DNA of 19,958 nucleotides from Pseudomonadota bacterium. Its GTDB lineage: Bacteria; Pseudomonadota; Gammaproteobacteria; Burkholderiales; Burkholderiaceae_C. Under the pieces are notes generated by a model, which saw nothing but the letters and a program-made list of their open reading frames with translations, did no database searches and was not told where the DNA came from. Within the stretch, counting starts at the first letter, position 1; the number at the start of each line of letters is the position of its first letter. The stretch lies in NCBI GenBank assembly GCA_023435325.1, contig JAEYRT010000085.1:1-19958 (forward strand), given 5' to 3'. Shown here one piece after another: positions 5,282 through 12,802 of the stretch. A program made the position numbers and the translations under genes.

Positions 5282-7624
5282 ATGCAACACGATGGCTCTG
5301 TGCCGCATCTGGCGCCTTGGCGCGCTCTGGTGCTGTATCTGGTGGTCGGCCTGCTCTGGTTTGGCGCCGGGGATGCCGTCATGCCTTATGTGGTCAGCGA
5401 GCATGAACTGTTCGTGTGGTTGCAGCGCATGCAGGACTATGTGTTTGTGCTGGCCTCCGGCTGCTATGCCGCCTGGCTGGTGTATCGGACGCAGCAGGCG
5501 GAACAGCGCCGCGCCGTGGCCCGTCAGGCGCTGGCCAGCAACGAGGAACAACTGCGCCTCGCACTTGATGGCAGTGGCAGCGGCATGTGGGACTGGGACA
5601 TGCTCCAGCGCCGCCACACCTTCTCGCAAGGCGTGGCCAGCATGATGCGCTACCAGGGCGACAACTTCGCCCGCGACTTCCGCTTCAAGTCGCGCCTGCA
5701 CCCTGAAGACCGCGCCCGCGTGGGCCAGGAGGCCCGCCGCGCCCTGCAGACTGGATGCCCGTTTGCCGTCACGGCCCGTGTGCGGTGCTTTGATGGGCAA
5801 TACCGCTGGTTTGAAGCGCGTGGCACGCGCCACCTGGATGAGCAGGGCGCAGCGGCCCGCTTTTCCGGCATCATCACAGACAAGACCCAGCAGCGCGAAG
5901 AGCAAGAACGCCTGCGTTTGGCGGCAACGGTGGTGGACAACGCCTCCGAAGGCATTGTGGTCACCGATGCCAACAACACCATTTTGTGGACCAATGCAGC
6001 CTTCTCGCGCCTGCTGGGCTATGCCCCCAATGAGCTGGAAGGCAAGCGCCCTTCGGTCTTCAAGTCAGGGCTGCATGACAAGGCCTTTTATGACGCCATG
6101 TGGCGCACCCTGCACCAGCGTGGGCACTGGCGGGGCGAAATCTGGAACAAGCGCAAGAACGGCGAAATCTTTCCAGAGCGCATGTCGCTCAGCGCCGTGC
6201 AGGACGCGCAAGGCCACACCACGCATTACGTGTGCATGTTCACCGACATCTCGGAGGAAAAGCAGCGCGAGGAGCAACTGCAGCGTATGGCCCACTGCGA
6301 CGAGCTGACCGGGTTGGGCAACCGCAACTGGTTCACCCAGGAGTTGACCTGCTCCGTGCAGGAGGCGGCGCAGCGGGGCGAGCAGATGGCGGTCATCTTG
6401 CTCAACCTGGACCGCTTCAAGGATGTCAATGACAGTTATGGCCATGCCGTGGGCGATGAGGTGTTGCGCCACATTGCGCGTCAGGTGCAGTCTGCGCTGC
6501 ATCCCGGGGAGGTGATTGCCCGCATGGCCGGGGATGAGATCGTGGTGTTGGCCCGCCAGCTTGGCCAGGTGGAAGACGCCTCGGTCATTGCGGAGCGCCT
6601 GATCCAGGCTGCCGCCCAGCCCTGGAAATCTCCTGACGGGTTTGCCATCGTGGTCAGCGTCAGCGCCGGTATTTGCTGCTACCCGCTGCATGCAGACAAT
6701 GCTTCCGCCTTGGTGCAGGGTGCGCATGCAGCCGTGTATGGCGCCAAAGAAGGCAAGGGCGCCAGCAGCCTGTGGTGCTTCTTCAGTGAAGACATGACCC
6801 TGGCCGCCCGCGAGCGCATCGCGCTGGAGTCCCGCCTGCGCAACGCGCTGGAGCAGGGCCATTTGCAGCTGTTCTACCAGCCGCAGATCGAGATTGCGAG
6901 CGGTGCGCTCGTAGGCTGTGAAGTGTTGATGCGCTGGCTGGACCCCGTCGAAGGCATGATTTCGCCCGCACGCTTTATCCCGGTGGCCGAAACCACGGGC
7001 CTGATCGGTCCTTTGGGGGAATGGGTGCTGGATCAGGCTTGCCGCCAGGTGCAGACATGGCACAACCAGGGCTTGCCTGATGTGTCAGTGGCCGTGAATG
7101 TGTCGCTGCACCAGTTTCTGCTGACCGATATCGCAGGCTATGTGCGCCAGGCATTGAAAGCGTCCGGCCTGCCCGCGCAACGTCTGGAGCTGGAAATCAC
7201 TGAAAGCGCGCTGGCAGAGCGCCCCGAGGAAGCGCTGCTCGTGCTGCGTGCGCTCAAAGAGCTGGGTGTGGGGCTGGCGATTGACGACTTCGGCACGGGC
7301 TATTCGTCGCTGGCGCACCTCAAGCGTTTTCCCATCGACCTGCTCAAGATCGACCAGGGCTTTATCCGTGACATTCCCCACAGCGCAGACGATATGGCCA
7401 TCAGCCGCGCTGTCATTGCCATGGGCCAGAGCATGGGCATGCAGGTGCTGGCCGAAGGCGTGGAAACGGCAGAGCAACTGGAGTTTTTGCGCCAGCATGG
7501 CTGCAATTTTTACCAAGGCTATCTATGCAGTCGCCCCGTGTCCGCGGCAGATTTTGCGCAGCTCCTGCAGGCCGAGGCGCAGCGCCGCCACCAGTCGGGC
7601 CAGGCGCCCATGTTTGAAATCTGA
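5282..7624 (+). CDS. Membrane PAS-PAS-GGDEF-EAL c-di-GMP protein; degenerate GGDEF, intact-looking EAL
   Basis: The 780-residue protein has two N-terminal membrane helices (about 13-30 and 50-70), a coiled-coil-like linker, PAS/PAC domains at about 90-210 and 215-335, a GGDEF domain at about 340-500 and an EAL domain at about 515-765. I chose ATG at 5282, preceded by GAGGG, over an in-frame ATG at 5249 that lacks a ribosome binding site. In the GGDEF domain the signature reads AGDEI (416-420), and the first metal-binding Asp of the LDxDxFK strand is Asn375 (LLNLDRFK), so diguanylate cyclase activity is doubtful. The EAL signature is EVL (Glu547). The other EAL residues are present: VNVS, EITES, DDFGTGYSSL, LKID, EGVE and QGY. 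The likely net role is c-di-GMP breakdown, with the GGDEF half as a possible GTP sensor. The signal sensed by the PAS domains is unknown. Confidence 0.9.
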   Translation: MQHDGSVPHLAPWRALVLYLVVGLLWFGAGDAVMPYVVSEHELFVWLQRMQDYVFVLASGCYAAWLVYRTQQAEQRRAVARQALASNEEQLRLALDGSGSGMWDWDMLQRRHTFSQGVASMMRYQGDNFARDFRFKSRLHPEDRARVGQEARRALQTGCPFAVTARVRCFDGQYRWFEARGTRHLDEQGAAARFSGIITDKTQQREEQERLRLAATVVDNASEGIVVTDANNTILWTNAAFSRLLGYAPNELEGKRPSVFKSGLHDKAFYDAMWRTLHQRGHWRGEIWNKRKNGEIFPERMSLSAVQDAQGHTTHYVCMFTDISEEKQREEQLQRMAHCDELTGLGNRNWFTQELTCSVQEAAQRGEQMAVILLNLDRFKDVNDSYGHAVGDEVLRHIARQVQSALHPGEVIARMAGDEIVVLARQLGQVEDASVIAERLIQAAAQPWKSPDGFAIVVSVSAGICCYPLHADNASALVQGAHAAVYGAKEGKGASSLWCFFSEDMTLAARERIALESRLRNALEQGHLQLFYQPQIEIASGALVGCEVLMRWLDPVEGMISPARFIPVAETTGLIGPLGEWVLDQACRQVQTWHNQGLPDVSVAVNVSLHQFLLTDIAGYVRQALKASGLPAQRLELEITESALAERPEEALLVLRALKELGVGLAIDDFGTGYSSLAHLKRFPIDLLKIDQGFIRDIPHSADDMAISRAVIAMGQSMGMQVLAEGVETAEQLEFLRQHGCNFYQGYLCSRPVSAADFAQLLQAEAQRRHQSGQAPMFEI

Positions 7625-7662
7625 ACCAGAGGTACGCGCCATGCCGCGCAATCACGGGCGAT

Positions 7663-7685
7663 AAAAAAGGCTCCAGAGGAGCCTT
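7663..7685 (-). terminator. Intrinsic terminator of the DUF3567 gene
   Basis: Read on the - strand, AAGGCTCC, a TCT loop and GGAGCCTT form an 8-bp stem (7678-7685 with 7667-7674) running into six T residues (complement of 7663-7668). It starts 20 bases after the stop at 7706. On the + strand the stem follows the c-di-GMP gene but has only a short T tract, so it probably serves mainly the - strand gene and may work weakly in both directions. Confidence 0.85.
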
Positions 7686-7705
7686 GTGGAGAAATCCGGC
7701 GCCCT

Positions 7706-8002
7706 TTAGTGCACCAGCACAGGGTTTTGCGCCAATTGGGCGTAGCGCTCCAAAATATCTTCCACTTCTTCTTCCGTGGGAGATTCTTGCTGCCAAGCCT
7801 GGATCTGTTGCTGGAACAGTTCGGCCCAGGAGCCATCCAGATACACCTCTTTGCCCGAGCGCTTGTCCACGATTTCAAAACCATGGCGCGGCATGGCGGG
7901 GGCGGGTGTCTGACCATCGGCGAGCGTTACCTCGGCAGGCAGGCCGAGGTCCGGCTTGAGATGGAGCACCACAAAGGAATCCGAGTCATAAAGCATTTGC
8001 AT
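7706..8002 (-). CDS. DUF3567 family protein
   Basis: A 98-residue soluble protein beginning MQMLYDSDSFVVLHLKPD, with the conserved HGFEIVDKRSGKEVYLDGSWAELFQQQI core and an acidic Glu-rich C-terminal helix (about 74-92). This matches DUF3567, a family I know from Burkholderiales, of unknown function. It has an unusually strong ribosome binding site (AAAGGAGGG, 5-6 bases before ATG at 8002) and a textbook terminator 20 bases after the stop, which suggests a highly expressed, independently transcribed gene. The nearest gene on the same strand, the DUF3108 gene, ends 155 bases upstream. No catalytic motif is visible. Confidence 0.88.
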   Translation of the reverse strand: MQMLYDSDSFVVLHLKPDLGLPAEVTLADGQTPAPAMPRHGFEIVDKRSGKEVYLDGSWAELFQQQIQAWQQESPTEEEVEDILERYAQLAQNPVLVH

Positions 8003-8083
8003 GGTGGCCCTCCTTTCAAGTCTGTAGTTGCCATCGGGAAAACGATGGATGGTTTTCAGATGGGGTCCCCACAGTCGGTTTCA

Positions 8084-8103
8084 AGGTGCGCATCAGGTGC
8101 GCA
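8084..8103. promoter_or_regulatory. Two direct 9-bp repeats upstream of the DUF3567 gene
   Basis: AGGTGCGCA occurs at 8084-8092 and again at 8095-8103, an 11-base period that puts both on one face of the helix. They lie 82-101 bases upstream of the DUF3567 start. A short palindrome TGGGG-T-CCCCA sits between, at 8061-8071. A regulator site is possible but unproven. Confidence 0.25.
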
Positions 8104-8157
8104 AGTCCAGTATTCCACGAAACCATGGGCACTGCACTGCCACACCGTCGGGCGAGC

Positions 8158-8985
8158 TCAGGGCTTGCTGTGGGACTGCAGCCTCAGGTCCAGCTCATCA
8201 CGGCCACCGTCTTCCAGCAGGCGAATGCGCACAGGCAGATAACCCAGACTGGGTGCCAGCCACACGGCGGACTGCAAGCCGTCTTCCTCGCTGCTGTCGG
8301 AGTTGTGCTCCAGTTTGACGGCGCCCATGCCCCCTGCAGGCAATTGCAGGGTTTCGGTGCCGCGCACGGTGAAGGTCCAGGGCGTCACGCGGGAACTGCT
8401 CGCTGCCTGCACGGTGATGCTGCTGCCTGCAGGGTAGCGCTGGGGGGCGGCAGCCAGCATGCCGGCCACCTGGAAGAACACACTCATGCGGTCCTGGGTG
8501 CCGCTGATCCACGGGGCAGCCTGACTGCCACGGCTAAAGCGGATCTGACCAGCGGCAGCATCGAATGTGGTGCTGTATTCCTTGCGGCTGCGGTCCAGGA
8601 AGATCTCCGGCTGCAGGCCCTGAGGGCCGATGGCGCCCACGCTGGCCTGGCGGCGGCTGCCCAGAATGGGAATCTGCACCTGTTGTGAGGCCTCATAGCG
8701 CTGCCCTTGGGGCAGCCAGTCCAGCTGTGCCGTGGTTTGATAGGGCAGCGTCTTGAACTTGCCTTGCACGGCGAACTGCAGGCGAGCCGCTGCAGGTGCT
8801 TTCCAGCGGATGGCAGATGTCACCCGTTGCCCTTGCGGATTGCGCACTTCAATCGGCGCAGTGGGGATCTGGGCATATGCCAAGCCGGCGCCGAAACCAA
8901 GCAATGCGCCCAGCGCAAGGGTGCTCAGCAGGTGAAAGGACGAAGCAGAAAAGGAGTGAGCGAAAGCGTGAGCGCGCAGCTGCAT
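8158..8985 (-). CDS. DUF3108-family exported protein
   Basis: From ATG at 8985 the product is 275 residues. It starts with a signal peptide: a charged MQLRAHAF region, a hydrophobic LLSTLALGALLGFGAGL stretch and likely cleavage after AYA (about residue 38). The mature part is a beta-rich domain typical of DUF3108, with recurring 'RFSRG', 'DRMSVFFQVAGML', 'RGTETLQLPAGG' and 'YLPVRIRLLEDGG' strands. Such proteins are periplasmic with unknown function. The frame also opens at 9060, but those 25 extra residues would bury the signal peptide, so I prefer 8985. The ribosome binding site is weak (AAGGTT). It diverges from the FAH-family gene, leaving 157 bases between starts for both promoters. Confidence 0.8.
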   Translation of the reverse strand: MQLRAHAFAHSFSASSFHLLSTLALGALLGFGAGLAYAQIPTAPIEVRNPQGQRVTSAIRWKAPAAARLQFAVQGKFKTLPYQTTAQLDWLPQGQRYEASQQVQIPILGSRRQASVGAIGPQGLQPEIFLDRSRKEYSTTFDAAAGQIRFSRGSQAAPWISGTQDRMSVFFQVAGMLAAAPQRYPAGSSITVQAASSSRVTPWTFTVRGTETLQLPAGGMGAVKLEHNSDSSEEDGLQSAVWLAPSLGYLPVRIRLLEDGGRDELDLRLQSHSKP

Positions 8986-9142
8986 GGGGCGAACCTTAGA
9001 ATTTGCGGGGTACACCGTGAGTCGTTCCACGCAGCATACGAGGCGGCTTTGGCGGCTCACATCGGGTTCTTTTATTTTGGCAGCACCGCGCTTTTTCAGG
9101 GAGCGGCTGCCGTATGGCCCTGGAGCCTACAGCTTTTAGCTC

Positions 9143-10165
9143 ATGAAACTCGCTACTTACAAAGACGGATCGCGCGACGGCCAGCTGGTTGTGGTCTCGC
9201 GCGACCTGCGTCTGGCCCATTACGCCACGGGTATTGCCTCGCGCATGCAACAGGTTCTCGATGACTGGACATTCATGGCGCCCCAGCTGCAGGATCTGTA
9301 CCAGCAGCTGAACACGGGCCGCACCACCCATGCGTTTGCCTTCGATCCCAGCCAGTGCATGGCTCCGCTGCCACGCAGCTTTCAGTATCTGGAGGCGGCG
9401 GCTTACCCCAGCCATCTTGCGCTGACGCAGCCTGAAGGCAGTATCAGCAAAACCGAGCCACAGATGCGCCAGGGGGCCGGTGATTGTCTGGTGGGTGCAT
9501 GTGACGAAGTGGCCCTGCCCAGTGCCGCCCTGGGCATGGATTTTGGCGCCGGCCTGGCCGCAATCACGGGTGATATTTCCATGGGCAGCACGCCGGAGCA
9601 GGCACTGTACGGCATCCGGCTGCTGATGCTGAGCAACACGCTGTGCCTGCGCAATACCATGCCCGGCAATCCCGGTCATGCCTGGAGCCAGGTGCAAAGC
9701 TGGCCTGCCGTGGGCTTCAGCCCCGTTGCCGTGACGGTGGATGAACTGGGCGAAGCCTGGCGTGGCGGTCGCGTGCATCTGCCTCTGCACAGCAGCTGGA
9801 ATGGCCGCAAAGTGGGCATGTGCGAGGCCGGCGAAGACATGGCCTTTCACTTCGGGCAATTGCTGGCCCATGCCGCACGGACCCGCACCCTGGCAGCGGG
9901 CTGCATCATCGCCAGCGGCGTGGTCAGCAATGCAGGGGAAACCAGCGGCAGAGGCAAGAACCAGCGTACCGAATGGCCGCGGGGCTACCACTGCATCGCA
10001 GAAAAACGCGCCATGGAGGCACAGCTCGGTGGTGCCGCGACCACCGGGTATCTGCAATTCGGTGACAACGTGCGCATTGAAATGAAAAGCAAGGACGGTC
10101 AGAGCATTTTTGGTGCGTTGGACCACACCGTGGTGTCGCCACAAGGCGATGGCAGCCACGCATAA
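9143..10165 (+). CDS. Fumarylacetoacetate hydrolase-family protein lacking catalytic residues (pseudo-enzyme)
   Basis: The 340-residue product belongs to the FAH family, whose members cleave or hydrate 2-oxo/diketo acids with a Mg/Ca ion. The opening MKLATYKDGSRDGQLVVVSR, the TPEQAL(Y)GIRL and HLxLxSSWNGRKVGMCxAG blocks and the C-terminal WPRGYHCIAEKRAME match a long beta-proteobacterial subfamily over the full length, with no frameshift. The active site is gone. The usual DFEAE is DFGAG (Gly135, Gly137), the usual ND of the third metal ligand is NT (Thr166), and the usual SKP lysine is SWP (Trp187). I therefore doubt hydrolase activity; binding or structural roles are possible. No clear ribosome binding site precedes ATG at 9143. 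A cytochrome b561 gene follows after 96 bases. The family consensus is quoted from memory. Confidence 0.85.
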   Translation: MKLATYKDGSRDGQLVVVSRDLRLAHYATGIASRMQQVLDDWTFMAPQLQDLYQQLNTGRTTHAFAFDPSQCMAPLPRSFQYLEAAAYPSHLALTQPEGSISKTEPQMRQGAGDCLVGACDEVALPSAALGMDFGAGLAAITGDISMGSTPEQALYGIRLLMLSNTLCLRNTMPGNPGHAWSQVQSWPAVGFSPVAVTVDELGEAWRGGRVHLPLHSSWNGRKVGMCEAGEDMAFHFGQLLAHAARTRTLAAGCIIASGVVSNAGETSGRGKNQRTEWPRGYHCIAEKRAMEAQLGGAATTGYLQFGDNVRIEMKSKDGQSIFGALDHTVVSPQGDGSHA

Positions 10166-10261
10166 GACCACCTGAAAAACTCACTGTCCGCGTCGTGCAT
10201 GCGCGGGTGGGTGCTCCCTTTGGTATGGTGATGCACCATCTACATTCCTTGGAGAAAGCCC

Positions 10262-10858
10262 ATGTCCCCTGTGTCGGCCTCTGGTTCTTTGCACCGCTTT
10301 TCCAATCCCTGGCGGGATACGCCCCAACGCTATGGCCGTATCAGCCGCTGGTTGCACTGGGGCATGGCGTTGCTGTTTGCCTGGCAGTTCGCGGGCATGA
10401 TCGCCAAGGTCACATTGGGGCGCGACGCAGCATTGACAGGTGCTTTATCGGCAGCCCATTCCCACGTGGGGTTGCTGCTGCTGGTGCTGATCGTGCTGCG
10501 CGGCGTCTGGGGTTTGATGCAAATGGGTCAGCGTCCGCGCAATGGCGCAGGATTCTGGGGCGTAGCCGCCTGGCTGGGCCATGCCGGTTTGTATGTACTG
10601 ATGCTGGTTGTGCCTGCGCTGGCCGCCCTGCGCATGCTGGGCAACAACCGGCCATTCAGCTGGTTCGGTGTCATTCCCTTGAACGATGGCAGTGGTGAAA
10701 AAGTCGAGTGGATGGTGGCGCCGGCCAGCGCGGCACACGGCCTGCTGGGCTGGATACTGCTGGCGCTGATTGCTGGCCATGTGGTCATGGTGCTGATCCA
10801 CCGCTTTGTCTGGAAGGACGAAGTGATGCAGCGCATGCTGGGCCGTGCCCAGGATTGA
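10262..10858 (+). CDS. cybB: Cytochrome b561
   Basis: A 198-residue inner-membrane dihaem cytochrome of the bacterial b561 type, thought to pass electrons from the quinol pool or to quench superoxide. Four membrane helices are visible (about 28-48, 66-86, 103-123 and 158-180). Candidate haem ligands are His32 (RWLHWGMA), His66/His68 (AAHSHVG), His159 (AAHGLLGW) and His173/His180 (GHVVMVLIHRF). The C-terminal HVVMVLIHRFVWKDEVMQRML closely follows the family pattern. ATG at 10262 has a GGAG site 9 bases upstream. The gene is 96 bases after the FAH-family gene and convergent with the UbiB-like gene. Partner and physiological donor are unknown; the cybB symbol denotes the family. Confidence 0.88.
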   Translation: MSPVSASGSLHRFSNPWRDTPQRYGRISRWLHWGMALLFAWQFAGMIAKVTLGRDAALTGALSAAHSHVGLLLLVLIVLRGVWGLMQMGQRPRNGAGFWGVAAWLGHAGLYVLMLVVPALAALRMLGNNRPFSWFGVIPLNDGSGEKVEWMVAPASAAHGLLGWILLALIAGHVVMVLIHRFVWKDEVMQRMLGRAQD

Positions 10859-10930
10859 GGTGGTGGCGGTCTGCCGGGATGGAGGCGGACAACCGGGCGC
10901 ATGAAGCGCAGGCATGGGCCGCGAGGCGGC

Positions 10931-12625
10931 TCAGTCCAGCGCGCGCTGGCGGCGCATGGTCATGAACAGCACGGCCAGGCTGGCCACGGCGCCGATACCG
11001 CCCAGCACGGGGAAGACGGGGATGTCGAAAACCCGCAGATCCAGATCCCTCAGCGTGGGGCTGATGCCCAGAATGAAGGCACCGGCCACGATGGCCAGCG
11101 ACAGACGCGTGGCCGAGCGCTCCATGGCCATGGACACGCGGTGCAGATGGCGCACTTCCATGTCCACGCCCACCCGGCCTTGCTTGAGGCGATACAGCAG
11201 CAGGCGCAGCGTCTTGGGCGCATCGGCAGTCATCTCGAACATCTGTGCCGCCGCCGCCCGCTTTTCCCGCAGCAGACGTTTGGGCGCAAAACGGGCCTGC
11301 ATCTGCGCACGCACCAGGGGCCGCGCTGTGGTGACCACGTCAAATTCCGGGTCCAGCTGCAGCAGTACACGGTCGGCGGTGATCAGTGCCTTGAACAGCA
11401 AGGCCATGTCGGATGGCATGGCGATTCGCGCTTCCCGTGCCAGGTCCATGAACTCCTTGATCGACTCGCCCAGGCGTAGCGGCCCGTTGTCCACGCGTGC
11501 GATATAGCGCTCCACGGCGGATTCCATCAGCGCGATTTCCACGCGGGTATCGCCAGTCCATTCCAGCAGCACCATGACGAGCCCGTCGGCATCGCCCTCG
11601 ACCATGGCGCGCAGCAGCATCAGAAACTGGTCACGGCGGTGCGGTGACAGGTTGCCGACCAGTCCAAAATCAATGAAACCGACGCGATTGCCTTCCAGGG
11701 CGAACACATTGCCGGGATGCGGATCGGCATGGAAAAGACCATCGCGCAGCATCATCTGCAAAAACGCCTGGGCGCCGCGTTGTGCCAGCAAGGGACCGTG
11801 AAAGCGTGCGTCCTGCGCCGCCACGTTGGCAGGCACGCCATCCAGCCAGTCCTGCACCAGCAGCTCGGGTGTGCTGAGTTCCCAGACGATGCGCGGAATG
11901 ACGATCTCGGGCTGCTGCACGAAGGCATCGGCCATCAGCTCGTTGTTGCGCCCTTCGATGGTGAAGTCCAGCTCCTCCTGCAAGGCATCGCCAACCTGGC
12001 GGGCGACATCCAGCGGACGGTAACGTTCCAGGTGCGGAAAACGGTCCTCCACCAGCGCCGCCACGTGGCGCAGCAAGCGCGCATCGGCTTCCAGTCCGGC
12101 GCGAATGCCGGGGCGCTGCACCTTGACCACCACTTCGCGCAAGCTGCCATCGGGGCGCTGCAGCTGGGCGCGGTAGACCTGGGCGATGGATGCCGCAGCC
12201 AGCGGTGTCGTATCAAAGCGCGTGAAGACCTGGGCAATGGGCCGGCCCAGCTGTGTCTCGATATGGGGCTGCATCAGCTCCCACGGCAGTGGGGCGGCCT
12301 GGTTGTGCAATTGCTCCAGCGCCTGGGTCCATTCGGGTGGCAGCAGGTCGGAGCGCGTGGCCATGATCTGACCGAGTTTGATGAAGGTGGGCCCCAGCGT
12401 TTCAATGGCCATGCGCACGCGCACGGGACGGCTGAGCTGGGCCACGGGATGGTCGGCGCGCTGGTTGGCGGCGCGGTGTTCGCTGGCGGTGCGCCATTGG
12501 GCCCAGCGGGACAGGCCCAGCGTCTGCACCACGTCTGCCAAGCCAAAACGCAACAGGGTGCCCACGATTTCTTGCAAGCGGGCACGATCACGAACGGCAA
12601 CAACAGCGGTGTGCAACATGGGCAT
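10931..12625 (-). CDS. ubiB: ABC1/UbiB-family atypical kinase-like protein
   Basis: The product is 564 residues from ATG at 12625, which has GGAG five bases upstream; the frame also opens at a GTG at 12649. Family motifs are in order: KxGQ (83-86, TFIKLGQ), an Ala-rich loop in place of the kinase P-loop (PLAAASIAQVYRA, about 141-153), the catalytic-core Lys168 (VVVKVQRP), HADPHPGN (299-306) and DFG (319-321). Two C-terminal membrane helices anchor it. Family members support ubiquinone biosynthesis, probably as ATPases that extract lipid precursors. Size fits UbiB (about 546 in E. coli), but the gene is not next to other ubi genes here, so it could be a second ABC1 paralogue. A QOR-like gene precedes it on the same strand with a repeat in between, so it is probably transcribed separately. 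Confidence 0.85.
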   Translation of the reverse strand: MPMLHTAVVAVRDRARLQEIVGTLLRFGLADVVQTLGLSRWAQWRTASEHRAANQRADHPVAQLSRPVRVRMAIETLGPTFIKLGQIMATRSDLLPPEWTQALEQLHNQAAPLPWELMQPHIETQLGRPIAQVFTRFDTTPLAAASIAQVYRAQLQRPDGSLREVVVKVQRPGIRAGLEADARLLRHVAALVEDRFPHLERYRPLDVARQVGDALQEELDFTIEGRNNELMADAFVQQPEIVIPRIVWELSTPELLVQDWLDGVPANVAAQDARFHGPLLAQRGAQAFLQMMLRDGLFHADPHPGNVFALEGNRVGFIDFGLVGNLSPHRRDQFLMLLRAMVEGDADGLVMVLLEWTGDTRVEIALMESAVERYIARVDNGPLRLGESIKEFMDLAREARIAMPSDMALLFKALITADRVLLQLDPEFDVVTTARPLVRAQMQARFAPKRLLREKRAAAAQMFEMTADAPKTLRLLLYRLKQGRVGVDMEVRHLHRVSMAMERSATRLSLAIVAGAFILGISPTLRDLDLRVFDIPVFPVLGGIGAVASLAVLFMTMRRQRALD

Positions 12626-12695
12626 GGCGTCTCCAGACAGGAACGCCACAGCATAAACCCAAGCTCGCAGACTGCAGGTCAGTCAATGGCTTATC

Positions 12696-12782
12696 AAAAA
12701 ATAGAGCTGCCAGCGCTTGTATTTTCTGAATTTCAGATTGTTTTGTATCTGAAAACCAGGATGGACAAGCGCAAGCAGCTCT
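12696..12782 (-). repeat. Terminator-like long palindromic repeat, copy 3
   Basis: Arms of 18 bases (12703-12720 and 12765-12782) match at 16 positions and enclose a loop containing ATTTCAGATTGTTTT (12730-12744), identical to copy 1. On the - strand it begins 20 bases after the stop of the quinone-oxidoreductase-like gene (12803) and runs into six T residues (complement of 12696-12701). This is the best terminator candidate of the three copies, and it separates that gene from the UbiB-like gene. Confidence 0.65.
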
Positions 12783-12802
12783 CTTCTTTTTGGGTGGTTG
12801 CG

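Noticed and set aside
10859..10930. Hairpin between the convergent cytochrome b561 and UbiB-like genes as a terminator
   Set aside because: A 7-bp stem containing a G-U pair (GTCTGCC with GGCGGAC) is possible, but no T run follows on either strand, so I could not support the call.
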